A stretch of DNA of 64,000 bases. Source: Quillaja saponaria. Lineage: Eukaryota > Streptophyta > Magnoliopsida > Fabales > Quillajaceae. The first letter of the stretch is position 1. Each line of letters opens with the position of its first letter. Location of the stretch: the NCBI GenBank assembly GCA_029379385.1, contig CM055608.1:28208350-28272349 (forward strand), given 5' to 3'. Made by a program: the position numbers and the translations under genes. Below, piece after piece: positions 1 to 11,136 of the stretch. Below the pieces are notes generated by a model. It was not told where the DNA came from, ran no database searches, and saw only the letters and a program-made list of their open reading frames with translations.

Positions 1-445
1 GAACTATACCAAGTATTCAGTTTTCATTCCAGAGGATGATATTCGTAAGAGGAATGTTAGTATAAAGGAAAGACTTAGTCAGATTTCTCCTGAGCAAGTG
101 AAGATCATGAGGGAAGAGGTTATCAGTCTCATCCCAAGGCTAGTATATGCAGACCCTCGCTATAAATTGGAGACTCTTAAAGACGCCTTTGATGTTGCTG
201 TACAAGCAGTTATTGACAAAGTTACAAATCTGAGGAAGGACATTATCGAAGGTCGTACACATGATAACTTCATTGAAGAGAACAGCTGGAAGTATGCTTT
301 GTTGGAAGGAGGACAGCATGAGGTGGGAGCTCATGAATGGGACCCTTTCTTCTCAAAACCCAAGGATGGTAGTGAGGATTCCAATGATTCGTCTGCCGAA
401 GCTGCAAAAAATTCTTGGAAGAATGAGCTAAGAGGTTCTTCATAA
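1..445 (+). CDS. Xyloglucan galactosyltransferase MUR3-like, 3' end (partial)
   Basis: The reading frame is open from base 2 to a TAA stop at 443-445, giving the last ~147 residues; the gene starts outside the window. The tail reads like the C-terminus of plant GT47 (exostosin family) proteins of the MUR3/KATAMARI1 type, with stretches such as [20 protein letters not shown] and [13 protein letters not shown] and a closing [13 protein letters not shown]3 adds galactose to xyloglucan side chains in the Golgi. The visible part is the membrane-distal C-terminus after the catalytic core, so the catalytic residues cannot be checked. No break is seen. A MUR3-like paralogue (XLT2/GT family) cannot be excluded. 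About 400 bases of probable 3' UTR follow, with AATAAA-like A/T runs near 770-785. Confidence 0.85.
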   Translation, partial: NYTKYSVFIPEDDIRKRNVSIKERLSQISPEQVKIMREEVISLIPRLVYADPRYKLETLKDAFDVAVQAVIDKVTNLRKDIIEGRTHDNFIEENSWKYALLEGGQHEVGAHEWDPFFSKPKDGSEDSNDSSAEAAKNSWKNELRGSS

Positions 446-2430
446 AAAGAAGATGAAGATGAAGATGTTTTCATCGAGTTCTCAGTGTTTGTAATGCATG
501 TGGGCTCAAACAAAAATTTGTGCCCTTGGTAGGATGAAGTGCAGGTACGAACTACTGTTTGGGCCCTGTTATGAACATTGTGTCCAAGTTTATTGGGCAC
601 TTGGGCAGGCATCCTCCTTGAAAACAGCAACAAGGAGACATGATCTCTGCTTCTTATATTTTTGTTATATAGGTTTTTCCTACTTGCTGCATCATGTATT
701 CTGCTTAGTGATTCTTTAAAATGTATTCTAGCTGATATTTCGCTTCTCTTCAAATTTACAGGATATAATGATAAATAATAAATTATTATCTCAAAGTCTT
801 GTAGCCTGAAATAAGCTTTGTACCTTTGTTTCACTGCCAGCATTACAGCAATTAAAATGTGATCTCGAATTTATTATTTGATCTCCATTTCCAATTAGAT
901 AATGCATTAACAGTCAAAGGACTTGCTAGAAGTGTGTTCAGACCCTTAATTCAAAGTGTGGCTTGAGTAGACGCTAGCTGGTTTTTACTATTTCAATGTT
1001 AGAAAAAAATACAGTCATATCCTGTTAAAGAAAATCTCCCTTTTTTTATATATGGTACACTTTGTCGGTGCAGTTCTTGCTTACAATAGTGGAGACCCTG
1101 ATTTGTTATCGAATTTACGGACATAAAACTGACACAGTCTTTCATTTTGTATGAATATACCTTCACTCCAAGTTCTTGAAATGGCATACAGAATGTATGG
1201 ATTGCAGTAATAGTATTTATTCATCAATTTGTATTCCCCAGTTGGAGCTGAGAAATCTGGCTGGTAAATGTATTCAGGGTCCGATTGGAAGAAACCACCA
1301 CTGTGGTAGTATTTCTGTAGGTCCCCATTTCAGGCTGTGAGGCTGCACTGGATACTTCCTTTCCCACTCTCTGTTCTTTTCCTCTGCGGCCGTGTTCCTC
1401 ACCTTGTCAATATCTTTGCTCTCCTATATTTCCCTCTTATCCTAGCAATCTCTTTCCAAGCTTCAGACTCTGCTCATGAACTTCATCAGTATCCATATCT
1501 GCAAAATTTTTCCCTGATCCAACATTCTTCTGAACTTCTTCATCTTTTTGGATTTCCTCAACCAAAATCTGCTGTAATGCTACCTTTCTTTGCTCCGGTC
1601 TCCCACTGCCCCTATTCCTATTCCTGTAAGTTCTTCCACTTAGTCAGAGTCTCTTGTTCAGATTCTTCTTCCTCCAGTTTAGTATCTGTCAAATACTGAA
1701 ACTTTATTTGTCCGCAGTATGCTATTCAAGGTGCATAGAAATTAAGAGGAAAAAATATTTAAAGCTTAATATATTCGAGTAACAATATGCTATTTGAATG
1801 GGTTAATTTTAATCTAAACTCATTCTCAAATTATTTAATAGTATTTAATGCTAAAATGCCAAGACACTCCATTGTAGATTTCTTGTATTTAGACCATTGT
1901 AGTTCTAAAAAAAAATATCTTAAAATGTTGGGAGGGTATATACCATGCAATGCAATAAATTGAAGTAGTACAGGCTGCACGAGGGAAAGGAAAAGGGGGC
2001 CACAGATTGCAAATCTAGAGCGTATGTGTGTATGAATGTAGTAGAACAAGCATTAATTTAAAAGAATTGGCTCAAAACAACTTCTTTTACCCTCAAGACT
2101 AACATAAACTCCAGCCCAAACATTAAGTGAGAAACAAAGATTCACAGAACTTGGAACTAACGGCTATATATGTGTATTAAAGCTAAGCAAAACATATCCG
2201 TGATGGTTGCATCAAGCTCTTCAGCTCCTCAATAAAACACCAAATGAGTTTCAGTTCAGTATTTTATTTCTCTCAACAAAGGATTCTTGTGATAAGAGCT
2301 CTTATACCTCACGAGTTTCATATTCCCAAACCAATTTTGAATTCTCTCCATCTCTTTCAAATACCCCCCAAAATCTTCCACCAAATCATGCAATATCCAA
2401 TTTCAAGCCTCTAAGTCTGAAATATTATCC
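446..2430. other. Intergenic region between the MUR3-like gene and the subtilase
   Basis: The first ~400 bases are probably 3' UTR of the upstream gene. The rest shows no coding similarity that I recognise; open frames here (for example 1337-1699 and 2207-2434) lack family motifs. The last ~270 bases should be promoter and 5' UTR of the subtilase. Confidence 0.5.
2165..2170 (+). promoter_or_regulatory. Candidate TATA box of the SDD1-like subtilase
   Basis: TATATA in the context CGGCTATATATGTG lies 261 bases upstream of the ATG at 2431. It would place transcription start near 2195 and leave a 5' UTR of about 235 bases. This is position and motif only. Confidence 0.4.
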
Positions 2431-4731
2431 ATGAAATCCAATATTCAACTTTTCGTTTTTTCTCTTTCCCTCTACATTTTTTCCCTCCATGCAGACACTC
2501 TTCAAACTTTTATAATTCAGCTCCACCCACATGGTATAACCAGCTCTCAGTTCACTTCCAAGCTCAATTGGCATCTCTCATTCATAAAACAGACCATTTC
2601 CACAGACGAGGATCCTTCTTCTCGTCTTATCTACTCTTACCAATCTGCCATGGAAGGTTTTGCAGCTCAGTTTGCTCAATCTGAGCTTGAGTACTTGCAA
2701 AAGTTGCCTGATGTTATTTCAATTAGACCAGACAGGCAGCACCATGTTCAGACTACCTACTCTTACAAATTCTTAGGACTGAACTTTGTGAAGGGGGGTG
2801 CTTGGTACCAGTCTGGGTTTGGCCGGGGAACAATAATTGGAGTGCTTGATACTGGAGTTTGGCCTGAAAGTCCAAGCTTCAATGATCATGGAATGCCACC
2901 AATTCCTACGAAATGGAGGGGCATATGCCAAGAAGGGCAAAGCTTCAATTCTTCAAATTGTAACAGGAAGCTAATTGGTGCAAGGTACTTTACCAAAGGT
3001 CATATTGTGGCTTCAACATCACTGCAATCAAATATTCAGGAATATGTCTCACCAAGGGACTCTCACGGGCACGGAACTCATACTTCATCCACGGCTGGAG
3101 GAGCATCAGTACAAATGGCAAGTGTGTTCGGTAATGGAGCTGGTGTGGCCAGAGGAATGGCACCTGGCGCCCACATTGCTGTGTACAAAGTTTGTTGGTT
3201 CAATGGCTGTTATAGCTCTGATATCTTGGCTGCAATGGATGTTGCGATTAGAGATGGTGTTGACATCCTCTCCTTGTCTTTAGGTGGCTTGCCGGTACCT
3301 CTATATGATGATAGCATTGCCATTGGAAGCTTTCGAGCAATGGAGCATGGAATTTCAGTTATATGTGCAGCAGGAAACAATGGTCCAATTCCAAGCTCTG
3401 TTGCCAATGCAGCTCCTTGGATTACTACAATTGGTGCAAGCACACTGGACAGGAGGTTCCCAGCCATAGTTCATATGAGCAATGGAGAAGCTCTGTACGG
3501 AGAATCCATGTACCCAGCCAACTTGTTAATGAGTAGGGGTAAAGAACTTGAACTGGTTTATGTGACTGATGGAGATACAGGAAGTCAATATTGCTTCAGA
3601 GGGTCTCTTCCAAGGGAAAAAGTACATGGTAAAATTGTGGTATGCGATCGAGGTGTCTATGGAAGAGCAGAAAAAGGCCAGGTGGTGAAGGAAGCTGGTG
3701 GTGCAGCGATGATTTTGGCTAATACAGAAATAAACTTAGAGGAGGATTCTGTTGATGTTCATGTCTTACCTGCAACTTCGATAGGCTTTGCAGAATCAAT
3801 TCACTTAAAGGCCTATATAAACTCTACAATGAGGCCTCAAGCTCGAATTGTATTTGGAGGAACTGTGATAGGGAGGTCTCGAGCACCAGCAGTAGCTCAA
3901 TTTTCAGCTAGAGGGCCAAGCTTTACCAACCCTTCAATCCTCAAACCGGATGTGATTGCTCCAGGCGTAAACATCATTGCCGCATGGCCTCAAAACTTAG
4001 GTCCTACTGGCCTTCCAGAAGATACAAGACGAGTGAACTTCACCGTCATGTCAGGTACTTCTATGGCCTGTCCCCATGTTGGTGGAATTGCTGCTCTTGT
4101 TCGCTCAGCTCATCCAAAATGGTCCCCCGCTGCTATCAAATCTGCAATTATGACAACAGCGGAAGTAACTGATCATTCAGGAAAACCAATATTGGATGGT
4201 AACGAACCAGCAGATGTTTTTGCCACAGGATCTGGACAAGTAAACCCAGATAAAGCCATTAATCCAGGATTAATATATGATATCAGGCCAGATGAGTATG
4301 TTAATCATCTCTGCAGTCTTGGATACAAAAGGTCAGAAATATTCAGCATCACTCACAGGAATGTGAGCTGCCTTGACATCATGAGGACGAACAGAAGTTT
4401 CAGCCTCAACTATCCTTCTATTTCTGTGATTTTTAAGGAGGGGATGGGCAGTAAAATGTTCACAAGGCGGCTAACAAACGTGGGGAGTCCTAATTCCATT
4501 TACTCGGTAGAAATCATAGAACCTGAAGGAGTCAAGGTGATAGTCAAACCTCAAAGGCTAATATTCAAGCACATAAACCAAAGTTTGAGTTACAGAGTAT
4601 GGTTTGTGTCGAGAAAGGGGACGAAAACTAGGAGGATGAGCTTCACCCAAGGGCATTTAACATGGGTGCACTCATCTAATGCTTTCTACAAGGTCAGAAG
4701 CCCCATTGCAGTGGCTTGGAAGTATAAGTAG
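2431..4731 (+). CDS. SBT1.2: Subtilisin-like serine protease, SDD1/SBT1.2 type
   Basis: Single-exon gene for a 766-residue secreted subtilase (S8 family). In order: signal peptide (about 1-21), I9 inhibitor prodomain (about 25-107), catalytic domain, PA insertion (about 370-455) and a C-terminal fibronectin-III-like domain (about 660-760). The catalytic set is complete: Asp140 in GVLDTGVWPES, His214 in GHGTHT, Asn316 in AAGNNGP and Ser544 in SGTSMACPH. Sequence along the whole length, such as FNGCYSSDILAAMD and INPGLIYDIRPDEY, closely follows Arabidopsis SDD1, which acts in the apoplast to limit stomatal density upstream of the TMM/ERECTA pathway. Length is normal and no break is seen. The N-terminal Met before a hydrophobic stretch supports this start. 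Role in stomatal patterning is inferred from similarity; other SBT1.2 copies may exist. Confidence 0.93.
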   Translation: MKSNIQLFVFSLSLYIFSLHADTLQTFIIQLHPHGITSSQFTSKLNWHLSFIKQTISTDEDPSSRLIYSYQSAMEGFAAQFAQSELEYLQKLPDVISIRPDRQHHVQTTYSYKFLGLNFVKGGAWYQSGFGRGTIIGVLDTGVWPESPSFNDHGMPPIPTKWRGICQEGQSFNSSNCNRKLIGARYFTKGHIVASTSLQSNIQEYVSPRDSHGHGTHTSSTAGGASVQMASVFGNGAGVARGMAPGAHIAVYKVCWFNGCYSSDILAAMDVAIRDGVDILSLSLGGLPVPLYDDSIAIGSFRAMEHGISVICAAGNNGPIPSSVANAAPWITTIGASTLDRRFPAIVHMSNGEALYGESMYPANLLMSRGKELELVYVTDGDTGSQYCFRGSLPREKVHGKIVVCDRGVYGRAEKGQVVKEAGGAAMILANTEINLEEDSVDVHVLPATSIGFAESIHLKAYINSTMRPQARIVFGGTVIGRSRAPAVAQFSARGPSFTNPSILKPDVIAPGVNIIAAWPQNLGPTGLPEDTRRVNFTVMSGTSMACPHVGGIAALVRSAHPKWSPAAIKSAIMTTAEVTDHSGKPILDGNEPADVFATGSGQVNPDKAINPGLIYDIRPDEYVNHLCSLGYKRSEIFSITHRNVSCLDIMRTNRSFSLNYPSISVIFKEGMGSKMFTRRLTNVGSPNSIYSVEIIEPEGVKVIVKPQRLIFKHINQSLSYRVWFVSRKGTKTRRMSFTQGHLTWVHSSNAFYKVRSPIAVAWKYK

Positions 4732-5471
4732 TAGGGGTAACAATTACTGTTTATGATTAAGGTTGTATTTGGCTCCAAGTTCCACTATTGTTGTCTCATG
4801 TTTTATGTTCTAACATAGTTAAGGAGGAGTTGTGTTCTGAGTTTTAGCAGAGAAAACTCGAAACAAATCCTTGAAAAAAAAAACCCTATTTTCCTCTCTA
4901 TCAGAGCAGACTAAAATTCTTGTCTAATACTCCTAATAGTCTAGGATTACACGTGCTGTTGCCATGCCTTTTTAATATATAAATCTTCCGCTAATAAATC
5001 AAACAGAAAGTATGAAAATGTACGCATAAAATGGAAGTACAGGGTCATGTTACACTCCTTTCTGAAACAATAACAGAACGAAGAAATGAACCCCAGAATA
5101 AGCAAAGTTAAGCATAGTGGCATAAGTAGTTGGAGAAGCGTCAAAATCATCAATGAATTTTATCAATTGCTTGACAAATAGCCTATGTAACAAGCTATTT
5201 TATTTTTCTGAAATCATATCTTCTTTTCAACATAAAAGCCAATAATGTATTAATTCACTGAGAAAGATGTCCTTGAACTGAATTCTAGAACATGAGAGCT
5301 AAGCAGCAGCAAATGATCACAATTCGTTGAATTTAGAAATTAACTTAGAAGGAGCTTGTGTATCTGCATAAAATCTACATGCAAATCAATTAACTTCTAT
5401 TGGTGAATCAGGCATACTGCATAATGGAAAGAAGAAAGGAAAAATTAATAACAATAAAAGGTTACAGTGCC
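4732..5471. other. Intergenic, tail-to-tail 3' flanks
   Basis: Between the stop of the subtilase and the end of the psb28-like gene, which run towards each other. AT-rich, no coding or repeat feature recognised; it should hold both 3' UTRs. Confidence 0.5.
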
Positions 5472-7078
5472 TTAATTTTTTACGAATTGCAACTCATTAG
5501 CATATCACTCCATGAATCTCATGAATCTGTCCCAGTACCGTGGAGTCCGCATTACGTACCTAGCTTCAATTCTAGAAGGCTTTCCATTGACAAATTTAGC
5601 ACTCACATCAACTGACTGAAGAACCCCTTCCTCATCAATCATGTAAAAACCAGTGATTTCACCAACTTCAGCAGAAGAATCAAAAACTGAGGGTTGAACA
5701 AAGCTGAAGATAGCCACACCATTTGTGCCATCTCTTGATTTAGTCAGCCTTACGTCAGGTCATGTTTGTTCATCAGTTCCTTGGATGAATTGAATAGTTG
5801 GCTTAACCATCATTGTAGTGGGCTGGTGCATCGGAGACTTCTGTGCTAGTGGAGCAAACCTCAGACAAGGAAAGTGTAAAGATTGGCCAATGAATGAGGA
5901 ATGCTTACCTTGAATAACAGGCAAAGATATAATTTCTGAAAACAAAATAGTTATTACTGGGTTTACTACTGACATCAGCCTGTTTGTAATCATTTTATAT
6001 CTGCTAGAGATACATGTCTTAGCCTATCTCACATTCTGGTATTCAAGTAAACAAATCAGCATATGCAACAAAACAGGTCTAGTAATTTGGGTCAAGAGAA
6101 GATTATAATGAATTAATTGTGCAAAACACAGATAACAGGTAACGTTGAAAGCAACTTGAAACTGAAGAAATGTGGTTTTCCAATATGAAAAAATAAACGC
6201 AAGGGCCCATCGTTAGAAAGGGAGAATACGTACACATATAAGTCATCAGGACTGGGGATTGATCCAAAATAGTTAAGAGGATCCAAGCTACCAAACCAAC
6301 ATAATCCATAATCTCTTAATCCCAAAATTCACCCTGGAGAGTGGAGATAATCTTTGAGTTGTGGATTATCAAACTCTAGTTGGTGTGGCTGATGCCCAAG
6401 GGAGTGACTAAGTCCTAGGTCCTAACATCTTTAACATTTGAAAAGGAGACAAAAGCTAGTGTAAGATAATATATTGGCCTCATAGACACTCATACCACCA
6501 TAGCAGCATGTTAAAGTTTTCCTCATCTCCCAAAAATCACTAATTCCTTCTCTCCAAAGAATGGCAAATTAGAAATATTAAAAAAACCTAACAATTGATT
6601 GTTTCTGCAGAACACAAAAATGTCAAAATACTACATTTTTACTTACACGTTATTATAGACATTGACATCACTGATCAAGTTAGGAAAATAAAAAGTTGTT
6701 AATCACTTGCATCTAAATGCAACTACCCATTACGTATCATTCTTCATCATTGATAAATCCTCCAACCCCAAACCCTCAAAATATAAAACTGAGAAAGAGA
6801 AAAACAATGAATATAAAGTTATAATTTGCTATTTATCCAAAATGAATCTAATTGACTATAGGATCTAAACTTCCAGGATTCTTCAGACCCAGATAAGTGT
6901 AACTGATGAGGTTCTCTCTTTTATGGGCTTCTAGAATTTGCAATGAGAAAGAAAAAGAAAAGAGTAAACTTGCTACAGAATTGAGTCAGTAAGATAAAAC
7001 GGTACCCGAAAAAGAGCGTGGCCAATGCAAAGAATTAGAGACTGGAGATGAAAATGCAAGAGAATGCAGAGTCGCCAT
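5472..7078 (-). pseudogene. PSB28: psb28-like gene (photosystem II assembly protein), two in-frame stops
   Basis: Exon 1 at 7078..7006 codes for the transit peptide start MATLHSLAFSSPVSNS; exon 2 at 5935..5472 carries the rest of the transit peptide, then [41 protein letters not shown] and WDRFMRFME. These match plastid Psb28, a lumen-free stromal factor that binds PSII assembly and repair intermediates at CP47. The intron is retained with GT (7005) and AG borders and phase-1 continuity, so this is not a processed copy. Two stops interrupt the frame: TGA at 5762-5760 between EQT and PDV, and TGA at 5507-5505 where the family has Arg (a CGA-to-TGA change would explain it); the frame then runs YANELQFVKN to TAA at 5472. 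The first stop removes almost the whole mature protein. Sequencing error is the alternative. Psb28 lies next to the MIK1 gene, as in Arabidopsis (At4g28660/28650). Confidence 0.85.
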
Positions 7079-7180
7079 TGTTGTGCAAAGAGGGGCACTG
7101 CAGTGTGCAACAAAGACAGCCAATCACTTTGTAAACCTTCTTTATTTCTTTTGGCTTGCAAAGGATTGGTCGGAGAGAGG

Positions 7181-8576
7181 GATTTTTGGACAGAAGTCGC
7201 AATTATTCAGTAGGATCTAAAATATAATAGTTAAAAATAAGGTAAAAGTAGTAACTGAATTTTTGAAATTTAGGTCCACGTTACTTTCTCTCCACAATCA
7301 TTTCTCTTTCTCCGAGCAAAGCATGTCACCATAAATTTTAAAAACTAAATTTTGTAAATTCTGTTTAACAAGAGTCTCAAATTTTTGTCTTTCTTTCGTT
7401 CAAAATAAATGATATATTTTCAATTTATAGTGTATAAATATTTATAAATTGTAAATGTATGATCACTTTTAAATTTGTGAATGATATTTTCTAAATTTAA
7501 AGTGTATGATGTTTTATTAATTTAAAATATATAATATTTTTAAATTTTTAAATGAATGATAATTTTTAAATTTATAGTGTATGATATTTTATAAATATGG
7601 TATTTTAAAATTTTAAAATATATGATAATTATTAAATTTATAATGTATGATATTTTTAAATTTATAGTTTATGAAATTTTTTAAAATTTAAAGTGTATGA
7701 TATTTTTTTAAATTATAGGGTATAATATATATTTTTAATTTAAATTGTGTGATATTTTTTAAATTTATAGTGTATGATATTTTTAAAATTTTAAATGTAT
7801 GATAAATTATAAATTTAAAGTGTATGATAATTTTTAAATTTATAATGTATGATAATTTTAAAATTTATAGTTTATGATAATTTTTAAATTTAAAGTATAT
7901 CATAATTTTTAAATTTATAATGTATGATATTTTGAAATTTTGAAATGTATGATATATTTTTAATTTATAGTGTATGATATTTTTTAAATAATAGTGTGTG
8001 ATATTTTTAAAATTTTAAATTCATGATATTTTTAAAATTTAAAGTGTTTGATATTTTTTTTAATTTATAATGTATGATATTTTTAAATTTTTAAATGTAT
8101 GAAATTTTTTAAATTTAAAATGTGTAATATTATGTAAGAAATTATAAAGTTATTTCGTAATAAAAAATTTATAAATTTAATTTAAAATCATAGTTTTTTT
8201 AAGATATCATACACTATAAATTTAAAAGATATCATAAAATTAAATTTTTTTAATTTTTTTTTACATGAATTATTATACATTTTGAATGAGAGAAAGGAGG
8301 ACAAAAAATTTGGACTTAGTGAAACTAGATTTACAAAATCTAGTTTCTAAAATCCACGATGGCATGTTTTGGTGGGAGAGAAAGAAGCTGACTAGAGAGA
8401 GAAGCTGACGTGGACGCAGAAACTGAATTTTAAAAATTTGGTTTTTACTTTTACCCCATTTTAGCTATTATTATTTAGATCATACCGTTAAGATTTTTGT
8501 TCAAGATTTCTGGGTGATGTCTCAAGATCCTATCATTATGGATAAAAAAATTGGGACTTGGACCTGTCCAAAAATC
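7181..8576. mobile_element. Long-terminal-inverted-repeat element 1 (MULE-like, non-autonomous)
   Basis: Outer ends share a 13-base inverted motif, GATTTTTGGACAG at 7181-7193 and its complement at 8564-8576. Further in, 7210-7400 and 8290-8500 are inverted copies of each other: GATCTAAA, then AATAG.TAAAA, GGTAAAAGTA, GTCCACGT and TTTGTAAAT stretches in the same order. The right arm carries about 60 extra bases between the end motif and this block. Between the arms is only AT-rich tandem repeat and no transposase, so it is non-autonomous. Long TIRs suggest a Mutator-like element, but I could not find a convincing target duplication. It sits about 100 bases upstream of the psb28 ATG, in what would be its promoter. 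Its ends resemble those of element 2 at 23679-25168. Confidence 0.7.
7400..8150. repeat. AT-rich minisatellite inside element 1
   Basis: A degenerate unit of about 25-38 bases built around TGTATGATATTTTTAAAT and TTATAGTG is repeated more than 20 times in tandem. Units vary in length by gain or loss of A/T runs. The array occupies nearly the whole centre of the long-inverted-repeat element. Confidence 0.85.
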
Positions 8577-11136
8577 ATTGGCTTTTTTGAAGCTGACATG
8601 GCATACATATAGCTTGACAAGTCACCTTTTGGTCCCACCTATAGTGGGTCATGTCATTATGATACCCTGGCATTAGACAAAAGTTACATAGTGTTCTACA
8701 CCACAAGTTGACCCAAATTTTCTTGACAGTAAAGCCCAGTACAGGTTCAACAGTAATTGGACTAGACATCTCAGCCCGACAGAAAATATTTTTCCTTTAT
8801 TTTTTATTTTTTATTTCCACACATTCTCTTCTCTCGTGTTTGGTTGGAAAGAAAGAAAATTGTTTCCAAAACAAAGTGAGTTCCAGTCACAGGCATGTGG
8901 GACATGTGCAATTACAATTTAGAAGCACAATAATCCCATTTAAGCATCTCTCTTTCTGAGTCTGTGATCTTTTACACTCATGAAAGGCTGGTTTGGGTTT
9001 TCCTTAGCATAAAGCCATGTGGACGCTCGTAAGCACTCAACCACCTCCCCATTGAATATGAATACTTAAAAGCCTCTAATTTTAAATCCTATTCTCTGTC
9101 TCTCCAATTATAGGGAAGGAAGGAGGTGCTTCCCAAGGAAGCTGCTGTTTCACGTGGCTTCCATATGTTTGAGTACCAAATTTTAGTACCATCTGTGTTG
9201 TAAACATTAGAAAGGGCACCGTTTCACTTTATTAATTACAAAGCTCCACATGTGTGCATGTGAATATTGAAAGGGAAAAAAAAAAATGAAAAACAAAAAT
9301 TAAAGAATTTTAATCTGAGAGAAGTGGCAGTTGGTGGGCTCAGAGCTTCAGACCATGATTGAGTATGTGCACCACTTTCTCACATTTCCTTCTGTTCGCT
9401 GCTAACTTTTCTATCTATTGTTTATTATGCTATTCACCGGGGCATATCCCTATTTTCACCTATTGCTTTCTCCAATTAGAAGCACAAATTTTTTGTTGGG
9501 TTTTTTTTTTTTTGGAAAAGGTTTGTCTTGATGGGTTTTAGGTCTGCCTATGATCCACTTGAAGCTAATTTGTATAATGCCCTGCTGCATATTACACCTA
9601 TCAAGTTCTTGATATGTTCTACCATTGTATGGATTGACTAATACTGTAACCCATTACCCATAACTCTTTTTCCTTTTCTATATAGGAGTTTTTGTCTTTG
9701 TTTTGATCTTCCTTTGCCCTATAACATGGAAAGATTCTTTTTTCTTAATCATAAAGAATTATTGACCTCCTAAGTGGATAATTGAGGCTAAAATATCAAT
9801 TGGGAGATCGGTCTGAAAATCTATCTCTCCCTCTCTCTCTCTCTCTCTTTCCCCCTTTCTCATATATCCGTCATGGAATATATAAAATTTAAGACCGGCA
9901 TAAGCTTTCTTTGTTTGCTCCTCAATAAAGTCATTCTCATTCCTACATGGGTTTATTTGGATTTAATTGTTAAGGATGATAATAAAGTGCATCAATGTTC
10001 ACTGATGGATCCACCTATGCATCATTTCTGAATCTTTGTCATACTTAGAAGTTACCCTTTTATCAGTAGGACACTCTAACTTGAAACCTGAATCATTTGT
10101 CACAGCCATGGGAAGGAGCTTAAAGTAGCTTTGTATATATGTAATCTATTAAAAGTACCCGGTGAGTTTGCTTTAGAATTACACATCCATTATTCATTAG
10201 CCAAATAGACTAGTAATTGATTTTGAAGTAGAAATTTCAAGGCTCAAAGGAAGGAACTGGCCTTCTAGGACATATTTGAGTTCCCCTCCTCAAGTGGAAT
10301 AATATGGCTCATGGACTTTTTTAAATGAAGAAATATTCAATGACGTTTAACTAGTTTGGGAAAGGAGGGTTTAGATTGGCTTAGTGTTCATCCAAATTAG
10401 ACTTGTAATTGGTATTCTAGAGATGTTAGTAGGACTGCCCATGAACTGTGTAGATGGTCTGTGTCAGTTTTGCACAAGGGTCCTGACCTAAGTTGATGTA
10501 TTACCTGATTCTGCAAAAAAAAAAGGTAAAAAAGGGCATTATGGGGAGGGTTGAGGGATAAAAATCTCGAGATTCGATGAACTTTATTGGCTGAAGCTCA
10601 GTGCTTTCTTGTTTGAATTAGCAATTGTGCACAATATAGTAGACATACTAAAAGTCCAAGTCTCCAAGTTAATGAGCTAAAACAGAATGAAATTTTAAGG
10701 TAAGAGTAACTATCAGGGAGAAAACTAATATTAAAACCAAGTACTGCAACTATTAAGACTCTTAAAGTTGACTATCATAATAGAAATTAGAAGAAGAAAC
10801 TACAGCAGCAGTAAGACTAAAAACACATTCCTTTCCATGTTTAATGTCGGAGAAACTTCCAATAAATCCAAAGCTTCCCTGTCAATACCTGCACATTACC
10901 AGCTGTTGCAGTACCCAAAACCTCACGAGCCCTCAGACAGTATAACAAATATCCATCAATTATTTATTGGTCATATACTAGTACTTTAGGCATTCTTCTT
11001 TCCACTACTTCTTCATAGACCAAACTCAGTCGCTGTCTTTGTCCCTCTCTGTCCCTATTACTCCACCCTTCTCTTCTGGTAGACTTTTCATTCTGGGAGT
11101 GAAAATGGTGACCAGAAAAGTGAGAGAGTACGAAGA
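8577..11136. other. Intergenic, divergent promoter side of psb28-like and MIK1-like genes
   Basis: About 2.5 kb with no convincing coding sequence. It contains a CT-rich simple repeat at about 9826-9850 and scattered A/T runs. The last few hundred bases should be promoter and 5' UTR of the receptor kinase, including pyrimidine-rich stretches around 11030-11080. No TATA box stands out clearly. Confidence 0.5.
9826..9852. repeat. CT microsatellite
   Basis: A run of about twelve CT units preceded by a CCCT interruption, seen directly in the sequence. Confidence 0.85.

Noticed and set aside
331..843. 170-codon minus-strand frame over the MUR3-like 3' end
   Set aside because: Antisense to a clear coding region and its UTR; Ser-rich low-complexity, no family.
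1337..1699. 120-codon open frame between the first two genes
   Set aside because: No homologous family recognised, Ser/Phe-rich composition and no promoter or splice signals.
7400..8150. CRISPR-like array
   Set aside because: Regularly spaced repeats but no unique spacers, AT-rich degenerate units and a plant nuclear context; it is a minisatellite.
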